Assembly (NCBI GenBank): GCA_902799905.1
Contig: CADCCB010000007.1
Span: forward strand, 37,702 to 101,701
From: an uncultured Prevotellaceae bacterium
GTDB lineage: Bacteria > Bacteroidota > Bacteroidia > Bacteroidales > Bacteroidaceae
DNA length: 64,000 bases
Direction: 5' to 3'
Shown here piece by piece: positions 33,968 through 43,141 of the stretch. Below the pieces are notes generated by a model. It was not told the DNA's origin and searched no databases. It saw nothing but the letters and a program-made list of their open reading frames with translations. Both the position numbers and the translations under genes were made by a program. The number at the start of each line of letters is the position of its first letter. The stretch's first letter is position 1.

Positions 33968-34611
33968 TTATCCGATAAACTTAAGGATGAGGTCAACTAC
34001 TTCGTCCTCGGTCTTGCCGTCTATCGTGACTACGAGGTCGTAGTTGCGGGTATCGTAGCGCGTGGTGCCCGTGTACTTGCTCACGTAGTTCTCGCGCATC
34101 TGGTCTACATTATTTATAATCTCCTCAGCCTCCTCGCGGCTTATGCCCTGCTTACGCATGATGCGTGCCAAGCGGTGTTCCATAGAAGCCTGGATAAGGA
34201 TGTTCAGGCAGTTGGGTTGATCCTTCAGCACATAGAAAGCCGTGCGACCAGCGATGATACATGATTCATCATGGACAATACCCTTCAGAATCTCCGTCTC
34301 GGAACGGAACAACTCGTCGGTAGTCAGCAGAGTAGGCTCATCACCCATCGACACTTGGTAATACTTGGGGAATTGGCCAAATCATCTCCGAATGATATCA
34401 TACGCTTGAAGTCGGACCACCAATCGTGATTTCTGCCCTTCAGGCGTTCTATCTCATCCACCGTCAGTTTGTACTTCGCCATCAGAGCCTCAACAAGAGC
34501 CTTGTCGTAGAAGGGGACGCCCAGTTTTGCAGCCAATTTCTCACCGACGGTACGGCCGCCACTACCCTATTCACGATTGATCGTGATGATAAATTTCTCG
34601 TTAGTATTCAT
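33968..34611 (-). pseudogene. Cytidylate kinase-like gene, broken by a stop and a frameshift
   Basis: Reading from the ATG at 34611 gives MNTNEKFIITINRE, then a TAG (34569-34567) where the family has the Gln of REQGSGGRTVGEKLA, the nucleotide-binding loop. After KLGVPFYDKALVEALM the frame runs to NSP and shifts at a run of four C (plus strand GGGG, 34367-34370). Adding one base gives NSPKYYQVSMGDEP and restores frame to the end (IIAGRTAFYVLKD ... ILKFIG). The gene therefore has two independent disabling changes. It follows yebC and pheT on the same strand. Family: cytidylate-kinase-like protein of unknown role. Confidence 0.88.
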
Positions 34612-34640
34612 AGTTCTTGTTTTTAGTCATCGGTGTCAAA

Positions 34641-34672
34641 GCCGTAGCACCTTCCGCAGAAGACGCTACGGC
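34641..34672 (-). terminator. Terminator-like hairpin after yebC
   Basis: GCCGTAGC pairs with GCTACGGC in the gap between yebC and the broken kinase gene. On the minus strand it is followed only by TTTG, so it may be weak. Confidence 0.5.
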
Positions 34673-34696
34673 ATGGGTCTTAAAAGAGGAGTCAGA

Positions 34697-35425
34697 CTAC
34701 TCCTCAGGCTTCATGTTGGTGTAGACGGTCTGCACATCATCAAAGTCCTCAAGACGCTCCACCATCTTGTCAATGGCCTCGCGCTGCTCAGGAGTGACGT
34801 CCTTCAGGTCATTGGGGATACGAGTAAACTCGGCACCCGTGACCTCATAGCCCTCAGCCTCGAGGTGCTTCTGGATAGCGCTGAACGACGAGGGATCGCC
34901 ATAGATGGTGATTTCGCCGCTTTCCTCATCCTCGTCGAACTCATCGTCCACACCATAGTCGATGAGGTCGAGAATCATCTCGTCCATATCCAGTCCGTCC
35001 TTCTTCTTGAAGGTGAACACCGACTTGTGGTCGAAGAGGAAACTCAGAGAGCCCTGTGTGCCCAGATTACCATTGAACTTGTTGAAGACCGAGCGAACGT
35101 CGCCCACGGTACGGGTGGTGTTGTCAGTCAGCGTCTCCACGAAGATAGCCACACCATGAGGGCCATATCCCTCGTAGGTCACCTCCTTGTAGTCGCTCTG
35201 GTCCTTACCCATTGCGTTCTTGATGGCACGCTCGATGTTGTCCTTCGGCATGTTCTCGCGCTTGGCATTGGCGATGCAAGCACGGAGTGCGGGGTTGTTC
35301 TCGGGCTCAGGACCGCCAGCCTTCACGGCGATGGCAATCTGCTTACCAATCTTTGTAAATGTCTTGGCCATGTGGCCCCATCTCTTTAACTTTGTAGCCT
35401 TACGATATTCAAATGCTCTTCCCAT
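34697..35425 (-). CDS. yebC: YebC/PmpR-family protein
   Basis: The 242-residue protein carries the family start MGRAFEYRKATKLKRW, the NKFNGNLGTQGSLSFLF core and the acidic middle domain (GVDDEFDEDEESGEI). Members were described as transcriptional regulators, and more recently a role in relieving ribosome stalling at proline-rich sites has been reported for some. It lies downstream of pheT across a 75-bp spacer filled by an 8-mer array. Confidence 0.95.
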   Translation of the reverse strand: MGRAFEYRKATKLKRWGHMAKTFTKIGKQIAIAVKAGGPEPENNPALRACIANAKRENMPKDNIERAIKNAMGKDQSDYKEVTYEGYGPHGVAIFVETLTDNTTRTVGDVRSVFNKFNGNLGTQGSLSFLFDHKSVFTFKKKDGLDMDEMILDLIDYGVDDEFDEDEESGEITIYGDPSSFSAIQKHLEAEGYEVTGAEFTRIPNDLKDVTPEQREAIDKMVERLEDFDDVQTVYTNMKPEE

Positions 35426-35445
35426 TGTTTTTATTTTTTATTGTT

Positions 35446-35496
35446 TCGTTATTGCGATATTTCGATATGACGATATACGATATTTCGATATTGCGA
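35446..35496. repeat. 8-mer array between pheT and yebC
   Basis: Degenerate ATATTTCG/ATATGACG/ATATACG/ATATTGCG units run head to tail, similar to the array behind secA but in the opposite sense. Confidence 0.85.
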
Positions 35497-35500
35497 GAGA

Positions 35501-37948
35501 TTATCTCAACTCTGCGTTGAGTTGCTTCTTCAGGTTGGCGATGAGTTTCTGCATGATAGCATCAATCTGCTTGTCGTTCATCGTCTTCTCCGTATCCTGC
35601 AGGATGAAGTTGACGGCATACGACTTCTTGCCAGCGGGCAGGTTCTTGCCTTCATAGACATCGAAGAGTTCTACCTTCTTCAGGAGTTTCTTCTCCGTCT
35701 GGCGGGCTATCTGCTCAATCTGTGCGAACTCTACGGTATTGTCCACCAGCAGAGCCAAGTCGCGACTCACGGCAGGATGCTTGGAAATCTCGGTGAAGGT
35801 CACCTCGTTCTTCTTCGTAGCCTTCATCAACTGTGTCCAGTTCAGTTCTGCGAAGTAGACAGGCTGCTGCAGGTCGAACTGCTTCAGGAGTTTCTTCGAG
35901 AGGATACCCATCTCGATGAGTTTCTTGCCACCACGGTTCTCAATCACCACGCCAGCAGAGAAAACAGGATTCTCCGACTTCTTAGTCACAAGCATCCCCT
36001 GCTTCATGCCGATGCGGCTCAGGATATTCTGCACGTGGGCAGCGAGTTCATAGTAGGTGGTGTCCTCGTTGGGATGTGCCCACGAGCCTTCCACGCGCTT
36101 GCCAGTCACCCACAGCCCCATATAGTTCTCTTCCTTATAGGCCTGCATGGGATCATCAGCATTCTCTTTCTCTGCATCGAAGAAGTAGCAGTTGCCGAAC
36201 TCGAAGAAGCGGAGATTGGCGTTCTTGCGCTTCACATTGTACTCGATGCTCTCCAGACCGCCATAGAGCAGGGTCTGGCGCATCACGCCAAGGTCGCTTG
36301 ACAGGGGGTTCATGATGCGGACGACATCCTGTTTGTCACCGTAATACGACGACTTACTCAACGAGTTGTTAAGGATTTCGTTGAAGCCAGCACCTACCAA
36401 CTGCTCTGAAACCAAGTTCTGCAGTTTGTGCTTACGGTCCTCAGCGGCCTTGATGACCAGACTCGACTTCAACTGTGTGGGAATCTCTACATTATTGTAG
36501 CCATAGATGCGCAGGATATCCTCTACCACATCGCAGGGACGGGTAACGTCAACACGATAGGCGGGAATCTCCAGTTTCAGGCCCTCAGCGCTTTCATCAA
36601 GCACCTTCATCTCCAATGTCTCACAGATGCTCTTGATAGTCTCCACGGGAATATCCTTACCCACGAGGCTGTGCACATAACTGTACGACAAATCCACCAC
36701 GGCGTTCTCCATCTTCTCAGGATAGACGTCGCAAATCTCCATTGACACTTTACCGCCAGCCAATTCCTTGCAAAGCAAAGCAGCCTGCTGAAGTGCATAG
36801 ATGACGCCATTGGGATCGATGCCGCGCTCAAAGCGGAACGAGGCATCAGTAGAAAGTCCGTGGCGACGGGCCGACTTACGAATCCATGTGGGATGGAAGT
36901 AAGCACTCTCGAGCACCACGTTCTTCGTGGTCTCGTAGGTACCACTACCCTTACCGCCGAATACGCCTGCTATACACATAGGCTCTTCAGCGTTGCAGAT
37001 AGCCAGGTCGCGGTCAGAGAGTTTATGCTCCTCACCGTCGAGCGTCACGAACGGCGTGCCCTCGGGCATCGTCTTCACCACAATCTTATGACCCTTGACC
37101 ATATCGGCATCAAAGGTGTGCAAGGGCTGGCCGTATGCCATCATCACATAGTTGGTGATGTCAACGATATTATTAATAGGACGCAGACCAATAGTAGTCA
37201 GTTTGTTCTTCAGCCAGTCAGGTGATTCCTTCACCTCGCAGCCAGTGACACTCACGCAGGCATAACGCTTGCAGGCCTCCGTGTTCTGAATCTCCACTGA
37301 GATGGGGAGGGAGTGGTCATCGACGGAGAACGTCGATGCACTCGGACGGTGGAGGGCAGTTTTGTAGCCATTCTGCTTGAGCCAGGCATAGAGATCGCGA
37401 GCCACGCCCCAGTGTGACAGGGCATCAGCACGGTTGGCTGTGATGTCCACCTCGATGAGCCAGTCGCTCTCCAGGTTGTAATACTCTGCAGCGGGCGTAC
37501 CTACCACAGCATCCTCTGGCAGCACGATAATTCCCTCATGACTGGTGCCCACGCCAATCTCGTCCTCGGCACAGATCATGCCGTTAGAATCGACACCACG
37601 CAGTTTTGATTTCTTGATAACAAATTCCTTATCACCATCATAAAGCACACAGCCCAAGTCGGCCACAATAACCTTCTGACCAGCAGCCACATTGGGAGCA
37701 CCACACACAATCTGTGAGGGCTCGCCCTTGCCTAGGTCAACCGTTGTTACATGAAGGTGATCAGAGTTGGGATGCACTTCGCAAGTGAGCACCTTGCCCA
37801 CATAGAGACCTTTTAGTCCACCACGTATGGACTGTACTTCTTCCAGAGCGTCGACTTCGAGGCCCGTAGAGGTCAGCGCATCGCATACCTGCTGCGGCGA
37901 AAGGTCGAAATCAACGTATTCTTTCAGCCATTTATAAGAAATATTCAT
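35501..37948 (-). CDS. pheT: Phenylalanyl-tRNA synthetase beta subunit
   Basis: The 815-residue protein has the N-terminal tRNA-binding OB domain (GLYVGKVLTCEVHPNSDHL, residues about 45-150), B3/B4 editing domain, B5 domain, catalytic-like core (DASFRFERGIDP) and C-terminal FDX-ACB anticodon-binding domain. With PheS it charges tRNA-Phe in the cytosol. pheS is not in the window. A TACCTTTGC promoter element lies at 37990-37982 (minus strand). Its leader contains the palindromes AAACAATTGTTT and CGAATTCG. Confidence 0.97.
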   Translation of the reverse strand: MNISYKWLKEYVDFDLSPQQVCDALTSTGLEVDALEEVQSIRGGLKGLYVGKVLTCEVHPNSDHLHVTTVDLGKGEPSQIVCGAPNVAAGQKVIVADLGCVLYDGDKEFVIKKSKLRGVDSNGMICAEDEIGVGTSHEGIIVLPEDAVVGTPAAEYYNLESDWLIEVDITANRADALSHWGVARDLYAWLKQNGYKTALHRPSASTFSVDDHSLPISVEIQNTEACKRYACVSVTGCEVKESPDWLKNKLTTIGLRPINNIVDITNYVMMAYGQPLHTFDADMVKGHKIVVKTMPEGTPFVTLDGEEHKLSDRDLAICNAEEPMCIAGVFGGKGSGTYETTKNVVLESAYFHPTWIRKSARRHGLSTDASFRFERGIDPNGVIYALQQAALLCKELAGGKVSMEICDVYPEKMENAVVDLSYSYVHSLVGKDIPVETIKSICETLEMKVLDESAEGLKLEIPAYRVDVTRPCDVVEDILRIYGYNNVEIPTQLKSSLVIKAAEDRKHKLQNLVSEQLVGAGFNEILNNSLSKSSYYGDKQDVVRIMNPLSSDLGVMRQTLLYGGLESIEYNVKRKNANLRFFEFGNCYFFDAEKENADDPMQAYKEENYMGLWVTGKRVEGSWAHPNEDTTYYELAAHVQNILSRIGMKQGMLVTKKSENPVFSAGVVIENRGGKKLIEMGILSKKLLKQFDLQQPVYFAELNWTQLMKATKKNEVTFTEISKHPAVSRDLALLVDNTVEFAQIEQIARQTEKKLLKKVELFDVYEGKNLPAGKKSYAVNFILQDTEKTMNDKQIDAIMQKLIANLKKQLNAELR

Positions 37949-37955
37949 TCCTAAA

Positions 37956-37990
37956 ACAATTGTTTAAATTCGAATTCGGCTGCAAAGGTA
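37956..37990 (-). promoter_or_regulatory. pheT promoter element and leader palindromes
   Basis: TACCTTTGC (37990-37982) is followed in the leader by CGAATTCG (37980-37973) and AAACAATTGTTT (37967-37956), both perfect palindromes. Their role is unknown. Confidence 0.5.
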
Positions 37991-38034
37991 CTAATTTTTT
38001 CCAACTTCCCCGCAATTAATTACAAAAAAAGTTT

Positions 38035-38043
38035 TATCTTTGC
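38035..38043 (+). promoter_or_regulatory. -7 element of the GH127 gene
   Basis: TATCTTTGC, 27 nt before the ATG. Confidence 0.65.
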
Positions 38044-38070
38044 ACCATGTAACTATAACCGAAACAGCAT

Positions 38071-40068
38071 ATGACAAGCCGTCTACTCCCCCTGGCACTC
38101 GCCATTGCCGCGAGCACCAATCCCCTTTCACCGCGTATCCATGCAGAAGGATACCCCATCACCCCCGTTCCCTTTACCTCTGTTAAGGTGATGCCAACCT
38201 CGTTCTGGGGACAGCGACTGCAAGCCTGTCGCAACACGACCATCCCCCTGGCCTTCTCCAAATGTGAGGAGACAGGACGCTATGCCAACTTTGAGCATGC
38301 GGCCATCCACATGAAGGACACCACACAGGTGTTCAAGGTGAGCGGCTTTTCTTTTGACGACACCGACCCTTACAAGACAATCGAGGGGGCGTCGTATCTC
38401 CTGCAGACCTATCCCAACGAGAGGTTGCGGCACTATGTGGATTCCGTCATCGACATCATAGGCTCTGCACAGGAGCCTGACGGCTATCTTTATACGGCAC
38501 GGACACAGAACCCCTCCCACCCTCACGATTGGGCCGGTAAAAGACGATGGGAAAGTGAGGAGTCTTTAAGCCATGAACTCTACAATTTGGGACACATGGT
38601 GGAGGGAGCCATCGCCCACTATCAGGCCACGGGGTCGAGAAAGTTCCTCGACATAGCCATCCGCTATGCCGACTGCGTATGCCGGGAAGTTGGCCCCAAT
38701 GAAGGACAAGCCCATGTGGTGCCCGGCCATCAGATAGCCGAGATGGCGCTGGCCAAACTCTATCTGACCACTGGCGACCGCAAGTATCTGGACGAGGCGA
38801 AGTTCTTCTTGGACTATCGCGGCAAGACTGCCATAAAGAACGACTACAGCCAAAGCCACAAACCCGTGCTGCAACAGGACGAGGCCGTTGGTCATGCAGT
38901 CAGGGCTGCCTACATGTATGCCGGCATGGCCGACGTGGCTGCCCTCACCGGCGATACGGCCTATGTCCATGCAATAGACCGTATCTGGCAGAACATTGTC
39001 GGGAAGAAACTCTACATCACAGGCGGCATAGGCGCCACCTCGAACGGAGAGGCCTTCGGCAGAAACTACGAACTGCCTAACCTGACGGCCTACTGCGAGA
39101 CATGTGCCGCCATCGGCTTTGTCTATGTCAACTACCGTCTGTTCCTGCTTCACGGAGATTCAAAATACTACGACGTGCTGGAACGCACGCTCTACAACGG
39201 ACTTATCTCTGGCATGTCGTTGGAGGGCGACGGATTCTTCTACCCCAACCCATTGGCTTCTGACGGACAACATGAGCGCCAACCGTGGTTCGGCTGTGCC
39301 TGCTGTCCCAGTAACGTGAGCCGTTTCATCCCTTCGCTGCCAGGCTATGTCTATGCAGTCAAAGACAATGCGTTGTACGTTAACTTGTTTATGACCAACA
39401 CGATGAAGCAGAAGGTGGCTGGGAAGGAAATAACGCTGAGCCAAAAGACGAACTACCCCTGGGACGGCGACGTCGAGATTAGCATCGACAAGACCACCCT
39501 GAAAGAGGAGATGACCCTTCAAATACGTATTCCGGGCTGGGTGCGAGGCCAGGTAGTTCCTTCCGGCCTATACACCTATAGCGACAACAAACGCCTCGGC
39601 TATACCGTAAGCGTGAATGGGAACCCGGTTCAGGCTATTGACCTTGAAGGCGGCTATTTCTCCATCTGGCGCAAATGGAAGAAAGGCGACAAGGTCAAGA
39701 TACACTTCGACATGAAGCCACGCGTGGTCAGAGCCGACGAACAGGTATGGGCAGACCGTGGCCGAGTGGCTATCGAGCGCGGGCCGCTGGTCTACTGCGC
39801 AGAACAGACGGACAACGACTTTGCCATCAATGACATGCTGATGTACCATCAGCCCCAGTTCCAGGAAGACAAAGGCCAGGTGGCCGGCTCTGACATCGTA
39901 ACCTTGCATACCGACGTGCAGACCCTGCATCTGGACGAACAGGGCAGACTGTACACAAAAGAGCAGACGCTCACGCTGATTCCCTACTACGCATGGTGTC
40001 ATCGCGGTAAGGGCAGCATGAGCGTCTGGCTGCCACAGTCGATTGGTGCTGCAGGCACCAACCGATAG
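38071..40068 (+). CDS. GH127 beta-L-arabinofuranosidase
   Basis: The 665-residue exported protein (signal peptide to about residue 26) has the alpha/alpha-barrel of GH127. Landmarks are TTGDRKYLDEAKFFLDYRG, GGIGATSNGEAFG, the zinc-site Glu-x-x-Cys in AYCETCAAIG, and WFGCACCPSNVSR, holding the cysteines that bind zinc and act as nucleophile in characterised members. It would release L-arabinofuranose from plant glycans or glycoproteins in the periplasm. It has its own promoter and no polysaccharide-utilisation neighbours, and it converges with tyrA. Confidence 0.92.
   Translation: MTSRLLPLALAIAASTNPLSPRIHAEGYPITPVPFTSVKVMPTSFWGQRLQACRNTTIPLAFSKCEETGRYANFEHAAIHMKDTTQVFKVSGFSFDDTDPYKTIEGASYLLQTYPNERLRHYVDSVIDIIGSAQEPDGYLYTARTQNPSHPHDWAGKRRWESEESLSHELYNLGHMVEGAIAHYQATGSRKFLDIAIRYADCVCREVGPNEGQAHVVPGHQIAEMALAKLYLTTGDRKYLDEAKFFLDYRGKTAIKNDYSQSHKPVLQQDEAVGHAVRAAYMYAGMADVAALTGDTAYVHAIDRIWQNIVGKKLYITGGIGATSNGEAFGRNYELPNLTAYCETCAAIGFVYVNYRLFLLHGDSKYYDVLERTLYNGLISGMSLEGDGFFYPNPLASDGQHERQPWFGCACCPSNVSRFIPSLPGYVYAVKDNALYVNLFMTNTMKQKVAGKEITLSQKTNYPWDGDVEISIDKTTLKEEMTLQIRIPGWVRGQVVPSGLYTYSDNKRLGYTVSVNGNPVQAIDLEGGYFSIWRKWKKGDKVKIHFDMKPRVVRADEQVWADRGRVAIERGPLVYCAEQTDNDFAINDMLMYHQPQFQEDKGQVAGSDIVTLHTDVQTLHLDEQGRLYTKEQTLTLIPYYAWCHRGKGSMSVWLPQSIGAAGTNR
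40039..40065. terminator. Hairpin at the GH127/tyrA convergent ends
   Basis: TCGATTGGTGC pairs with GCACCAACCGA with one mismatch inside the last codons of GH127, 11 bases before the tyrA stop. There is no T-tract, so terminator function is only suggested by position. Confidence 0.4.
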
Positions 40069-40075
40069 TGGTGGT

Positions 40076-40876
40076 CTATCGCTTAATCTCGATGTCGCGA
40101 CGCACGTTGTCGCGAATCTTCTTCAGGTAAGTCTTCATACCATCGCCATCCTTGTAGTCGATGATTTCAAGCAGTTCCTTCAACTCCGTACGAATCTGGC
40201 TGACCTGATCGTGCGTATAGGGGTTGAAGAGGATTTCCTGTAACAGGTAGTCGTCCTCATTGAGCACGCCCTTGGCAATCTTCATGTGACGTTTGAAGGT
40301 AGTACCTGGGGCATCCTGATGCTTCATCACAGCGGCGAAGACGAAGGTAGAGACGAAGGGAATACTCAAGGAGTAGGCCACCGTCTTGTCATGCTCCTCG
40401 AAGGTGTACTCATAGATATTGAGGCCCAACTTCTGATAGAGGTCCTTGAAGAAAATACGCCCCATATAGTCACCCTCGCTGATGATAATGGCGTTCTCCT
40501 CAGAGAGTTGCTGCAGGTTGGCGAAGGTGGGGCCAAACATTGGGTGGGTCGAGACATAGCGCATACCCGTCTGCTCGTAGAACTCCTTCATGTCGGTCTT
40601 CACCGAGGCGATGTCGCTGATAATACACTCCTTTGGCAGATAGGGAATCACCTCCTTGAACACAGGAATGGTGTATTTCAGCGTGACGGCATTGATGAGC
40701 AGTTCCGGCTTGAATTCCTTGATTTCCTCGAAAGTGGTAAAGCGCTGACAATTGTAGGTGAAGCGCATGCGTTTTGGATCACGCTCGAAGACGGCCAACT
40801 CGTGCTCAAAACTCAGCAGGTCGATGAAGAACGACCCCATCTTGCCTGCGCCCATTACTAATATTTTCATTTTCAA
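40076..40876 (-). CDS. tyrA: Prephenate dehydrogenase
   Basis: The 266-residue protein opens with the NAD-binding GAGKMGSFF and has the family motifs SDIASVKTDM and STHPMFGPTF. It converts prephenate to 4-hydroxyphenylpyruvate, the tyrosine branch. It is the last gene of the pheA-aminotransferase-DAHP synthase-tyrA operon, 4 bases after the preceding stop, and so falls under the pheA attenuator. Confidence 0.92.
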   Translation of the reverse strand: MKMKILVMGAGKMGSFFIDLLSFEHELAVFERDPKRMRFTYNCQRFTTFEEIKEFKPELLINAVTLKYTIPVFKEVIPYLPKECIISDIASVKTDMKEFYEQTGMRYVSTHPMFGPTFANLQQLSEENAIIISEGDYMGRIFFKDLYQKLGLNIYEYTFEEHDKTVAYSLSIPFVSTFVFAAVMKHQDAPGTTFKRHMKIAKGVLNEDDYLLQEILFNPYTHDQVSQIRTELKELLEIIDYKDGDGMKTYLKKIRDNVRRDIEIKR

Positions 40877-40880
40877 TTTC

Positions 40881-41945
40881 TCATTTATTGATAATCTCTA
40901 TCTGCTGTCGAACACTCTCCTCGTGAATACTCTCAAACACATGAGCCACGAAGTCGGGCGACATTCCGGTGAGCGCCCCCTGGGCACCACGCTTTGAGAG
41001 AATCTCATTGTAGCGAGAAGTCTGCAGCACGGTCATGTTGTGCTCCTTCTTGTACTGACCTATCTCACGGCAGACACACATACGCTTGGCCAGGATATCC
41101 ATGATCTGATTGTCAAGTTCGTCAATCTGCTTGCGCAGTTGCTGGATGCCGTCAACACTAGTATGCTCATCACGGATGACCAACAGCGAGAGAATGTAAT
41201 CCAACACATCTGGCGTTACCTGCTGCTTGGCATCACTCCAAGCCTTGTCGGGATCGCAATGGCTCTCGATAATGAGACCGTCGAAGCCCAAGTCCATCGC
41301 TTGCTGGCACAAGGGGGCAATCAGTTCACGACGGCCACCGATGTGCGAAGGATCGCTAATAATTGGCAACTCAGGTATACGCCGATGCAACTCAATGGGA
41401 ATCTGCCACATGGGGGTGTTACGATAAATCTTGTTGTCGTATGAGGAGAAACCGCGATGAATGGCTCCCAGACGCTTGATGCCTGCACCGTTGATACGCT
41501 CCAAGGCACCAATCCAAAGTTCCAAATCTGGGTTCACAGGGTTCTTTACGAAAACGGGGACATCAACACCTTTCAGCGAGTCGGCAAGGGCCTGCATGGC
41601 AAAGGGGTTAGCCGAGGTACGGGCTCCAACCCAAAGGATATCGACACCATACTTCAGGGCCAGTTCTACATGCTCGGGCGTTGCCACCTCTGTAGAAACG
41701 AGCATCTTCGTCTCCTCTTTCACTTGTTGCAACCATTTCAAAGCAGGTTCGCCATGACCCTCGAAGCCGCCTGGCTTGGTACGTGGTTTCCACACACCTG
41801 CACGGAAGTTGTGGCAGCCTTTCATGGCCAACTGTTTGGCGGTGGTCATTACTTGCTCTTCAGTTTCAGCAGAGCACGGACCGGCAATAACAAACGGACG
41901 TTCATTGTCACTCGGCAAATTCAATGGGGCTAATTCTAAACTCAT
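40881..41945 (-). CDS. Bifunctional DAHP synthase / chorismate mutase
   Basis: The 354-residue protein has an N-terminal class-I DAHP synthase domain of the AroA-Q type (FVIAGPCSAE, GVWKPRTKPGGFEG, DILWVGARTSANPF, ISDPSHIGGRRE) and a C-terminal type-II chorismate mutase helix bundle from about residue 265 (QLRKQIDELDNQIMDILAKR). It makes the first shikimate-pathway intermediate and converts chorismate to prephenate. The fusion is usual in Bacteroidales and allows inhibition of synthesis by prephenate-type ligands. Confidence 0.95.
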   Translation of the reverse strand: MSLELAPLNLPSDNERPFVIAGPCSAETEEQVMTTAKQLAMKGCHNFRAGVWKPRTKPGGFEGHGEPALKWLQQVKEETKMLVSTEVATPEHVELALKYGVDILWVGARTSANPFAMQALADSLKGVDVPVFVKNPVNPDLELWIGALERINGAGIKRLGAIHRGFSSYDNKIYRNTPMWQIPIELHRRIPELPIISDPSHIGGRRELIAPLCQQAMDLGFDGLIIESHCDPDKAWSDAKQQVTPDVLDYILSLLVIRDEHTSVDGIQQLRKQIDELDNQIMDILAKRMCVCREIGQYKKEHNMTVLQTSRYNEILSKRGAQGALTGMSPDFVAHVFESIHEESVRQQIEIINK

Positions 41946-41962
41946 AATTATTATCTTTTATT

Positions 41963-43138
41963 TTATAGATTTCTCATATCTGTAATTCTACGCAAAGCCT
42001 CTATGATCTTATCTTCCTTGGCACAGAGCGAGATGCGGATATAGCGCTCGCCATTCGAGCCGAAGATGAAGCCAGGAGTGATGAAAACACGCGCCTGGTG
42101 AAGCACTTGCTCGGTGAGGTCCTCCACGTTCTTGATGCTATCGGGAATCTTTCCCCAGAGGAACATACCCACCTGATTGGGATCGTAGGTACAGCCCAAC
42201 ACATCCATAATCTTCTCGGCCCACTTGCGTCGACAGGCATAGGTCTCGATGTTGTATTCGCGATGCCAAGCCTCATCATTCTGATATGCCTCGGCTGCTG
42301 CGAGTTGGATGCCACGGAAAGTACCACTCTCGATGTTCGACTGCACCTTCAGAATCCATTGGATGAACTGTGCGTTAGAGGCACAGAGGCCTACGCGCCA
42401 TCCTGGCATATTGTGCGATTTCGACATTGAGTTGAACTCGATGCAGCAGTCCTTGGCACCTGGCACCTGAAGGATGCTCAGATGTTCCTCGCTCAGGATA
42501 AAACTATAGGGATTATCGTTCACAACAACGATGTCGTGTTTCTTGGCAAAGGCTACCAAACGCTCGTAAGTATCCATACGGGCACGACCACCAGTAGGCA
42601 TGTTGGGATAGTTGGTCCACATCAGTTTCACCTTACTCAAGTCCTTCTTCTCCAACTCCTCGAAGTCAGGCTGCCAGCCGTTATCCTCACGAAGGTCGTA
42701 GTTCACAATCTTTGCGCCCAGAATCTTGCTCAAAGATGTGTACGTAGGATAGCCAGGATTGGGAACCAACACCTCGTCGCCAGGATTAACATAAGCCAGC
42801 GTCACATGCAGGATACCTTCCTTAGAACCAATCAAAGGGAGCACCTCTGTCTTGGCATCAAGGTCTACGTCGTACCAGCGCTTATAGAAGCCTGACATGG
42901 CCTCACGAAGTTCCGGTGTGCCCTGAGTGGGCTGATAGCCGTGTGCATTAGGCTGGTGAGCCACCTCACACAGTTTCTCTATTGTCTGCTTTGATGGAGG
43001 CATGTCAGGACTGCCGATAGCCAAAGAGATAATGTCCCTACCCTCGGCATTCAGTTGTGCCACCTCCTTCAGTTTACGGCTGAAGTAGTACTCCTGTACT
43101 AAACTAAGTCTTTCTGCTGGTTGTATCATAATTCTCAA
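41963..43138 (-). CDS. PLP-dependent class I/II aminotransferase
   Basis: The 391-residue fold-type I aminotransferase has VNDNPYSF and the Schiff-base lysine in FNSMSKSHNMPGWRVG. Its place between pheA and DAHP synthase-chorismate mutase suggests that it transaminates phenylpyruvate and 4-hydroxyphenylpyruvate to Phe and Tyr; prephenate or other substrates remain possible. The ATG at 43129 (MIQPAERLS) is as plausible as the annotated one, since the preceding bases belong to a 7-mer-like junction repeat. Confidence 0.88.
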   Translation of the reverse strand: MRIMIQPAERLSLVQEYYFSRKLKEVAQLNAEGRDIISLAIGSPDMPPSKQTIEKLCEVAHQPNAHGYQPTQGTPELREAMSGFYKRWYDVDLDAKTEVLPLIGSKEGILHVTLAYVNPGDEVLVPNPGYPTYTSLSKILGAKIVNYDLREDNGWQPDFEELEKKDLSKVKLMWTNYPNMPTGGRARMDTYERLVAFAKKHDIVVVNDNPYSFILSEEHLSILQVPGAKDCCIEFNSMSKSHNMPGWRVGLCASNAQFIQWILKVQSNIESGTFRGIQLAAAEAYQNDEAWHREYNIETYACRRKWAEKIMDVLGCTYDPNQVGMFLWGKIPDSIKNVEDLTEQVLHQARVFITPGFIFGSNGERYIRISLCAKEDKIIEALRRITDMRNL

Positions 43139-43141
43139 ATC

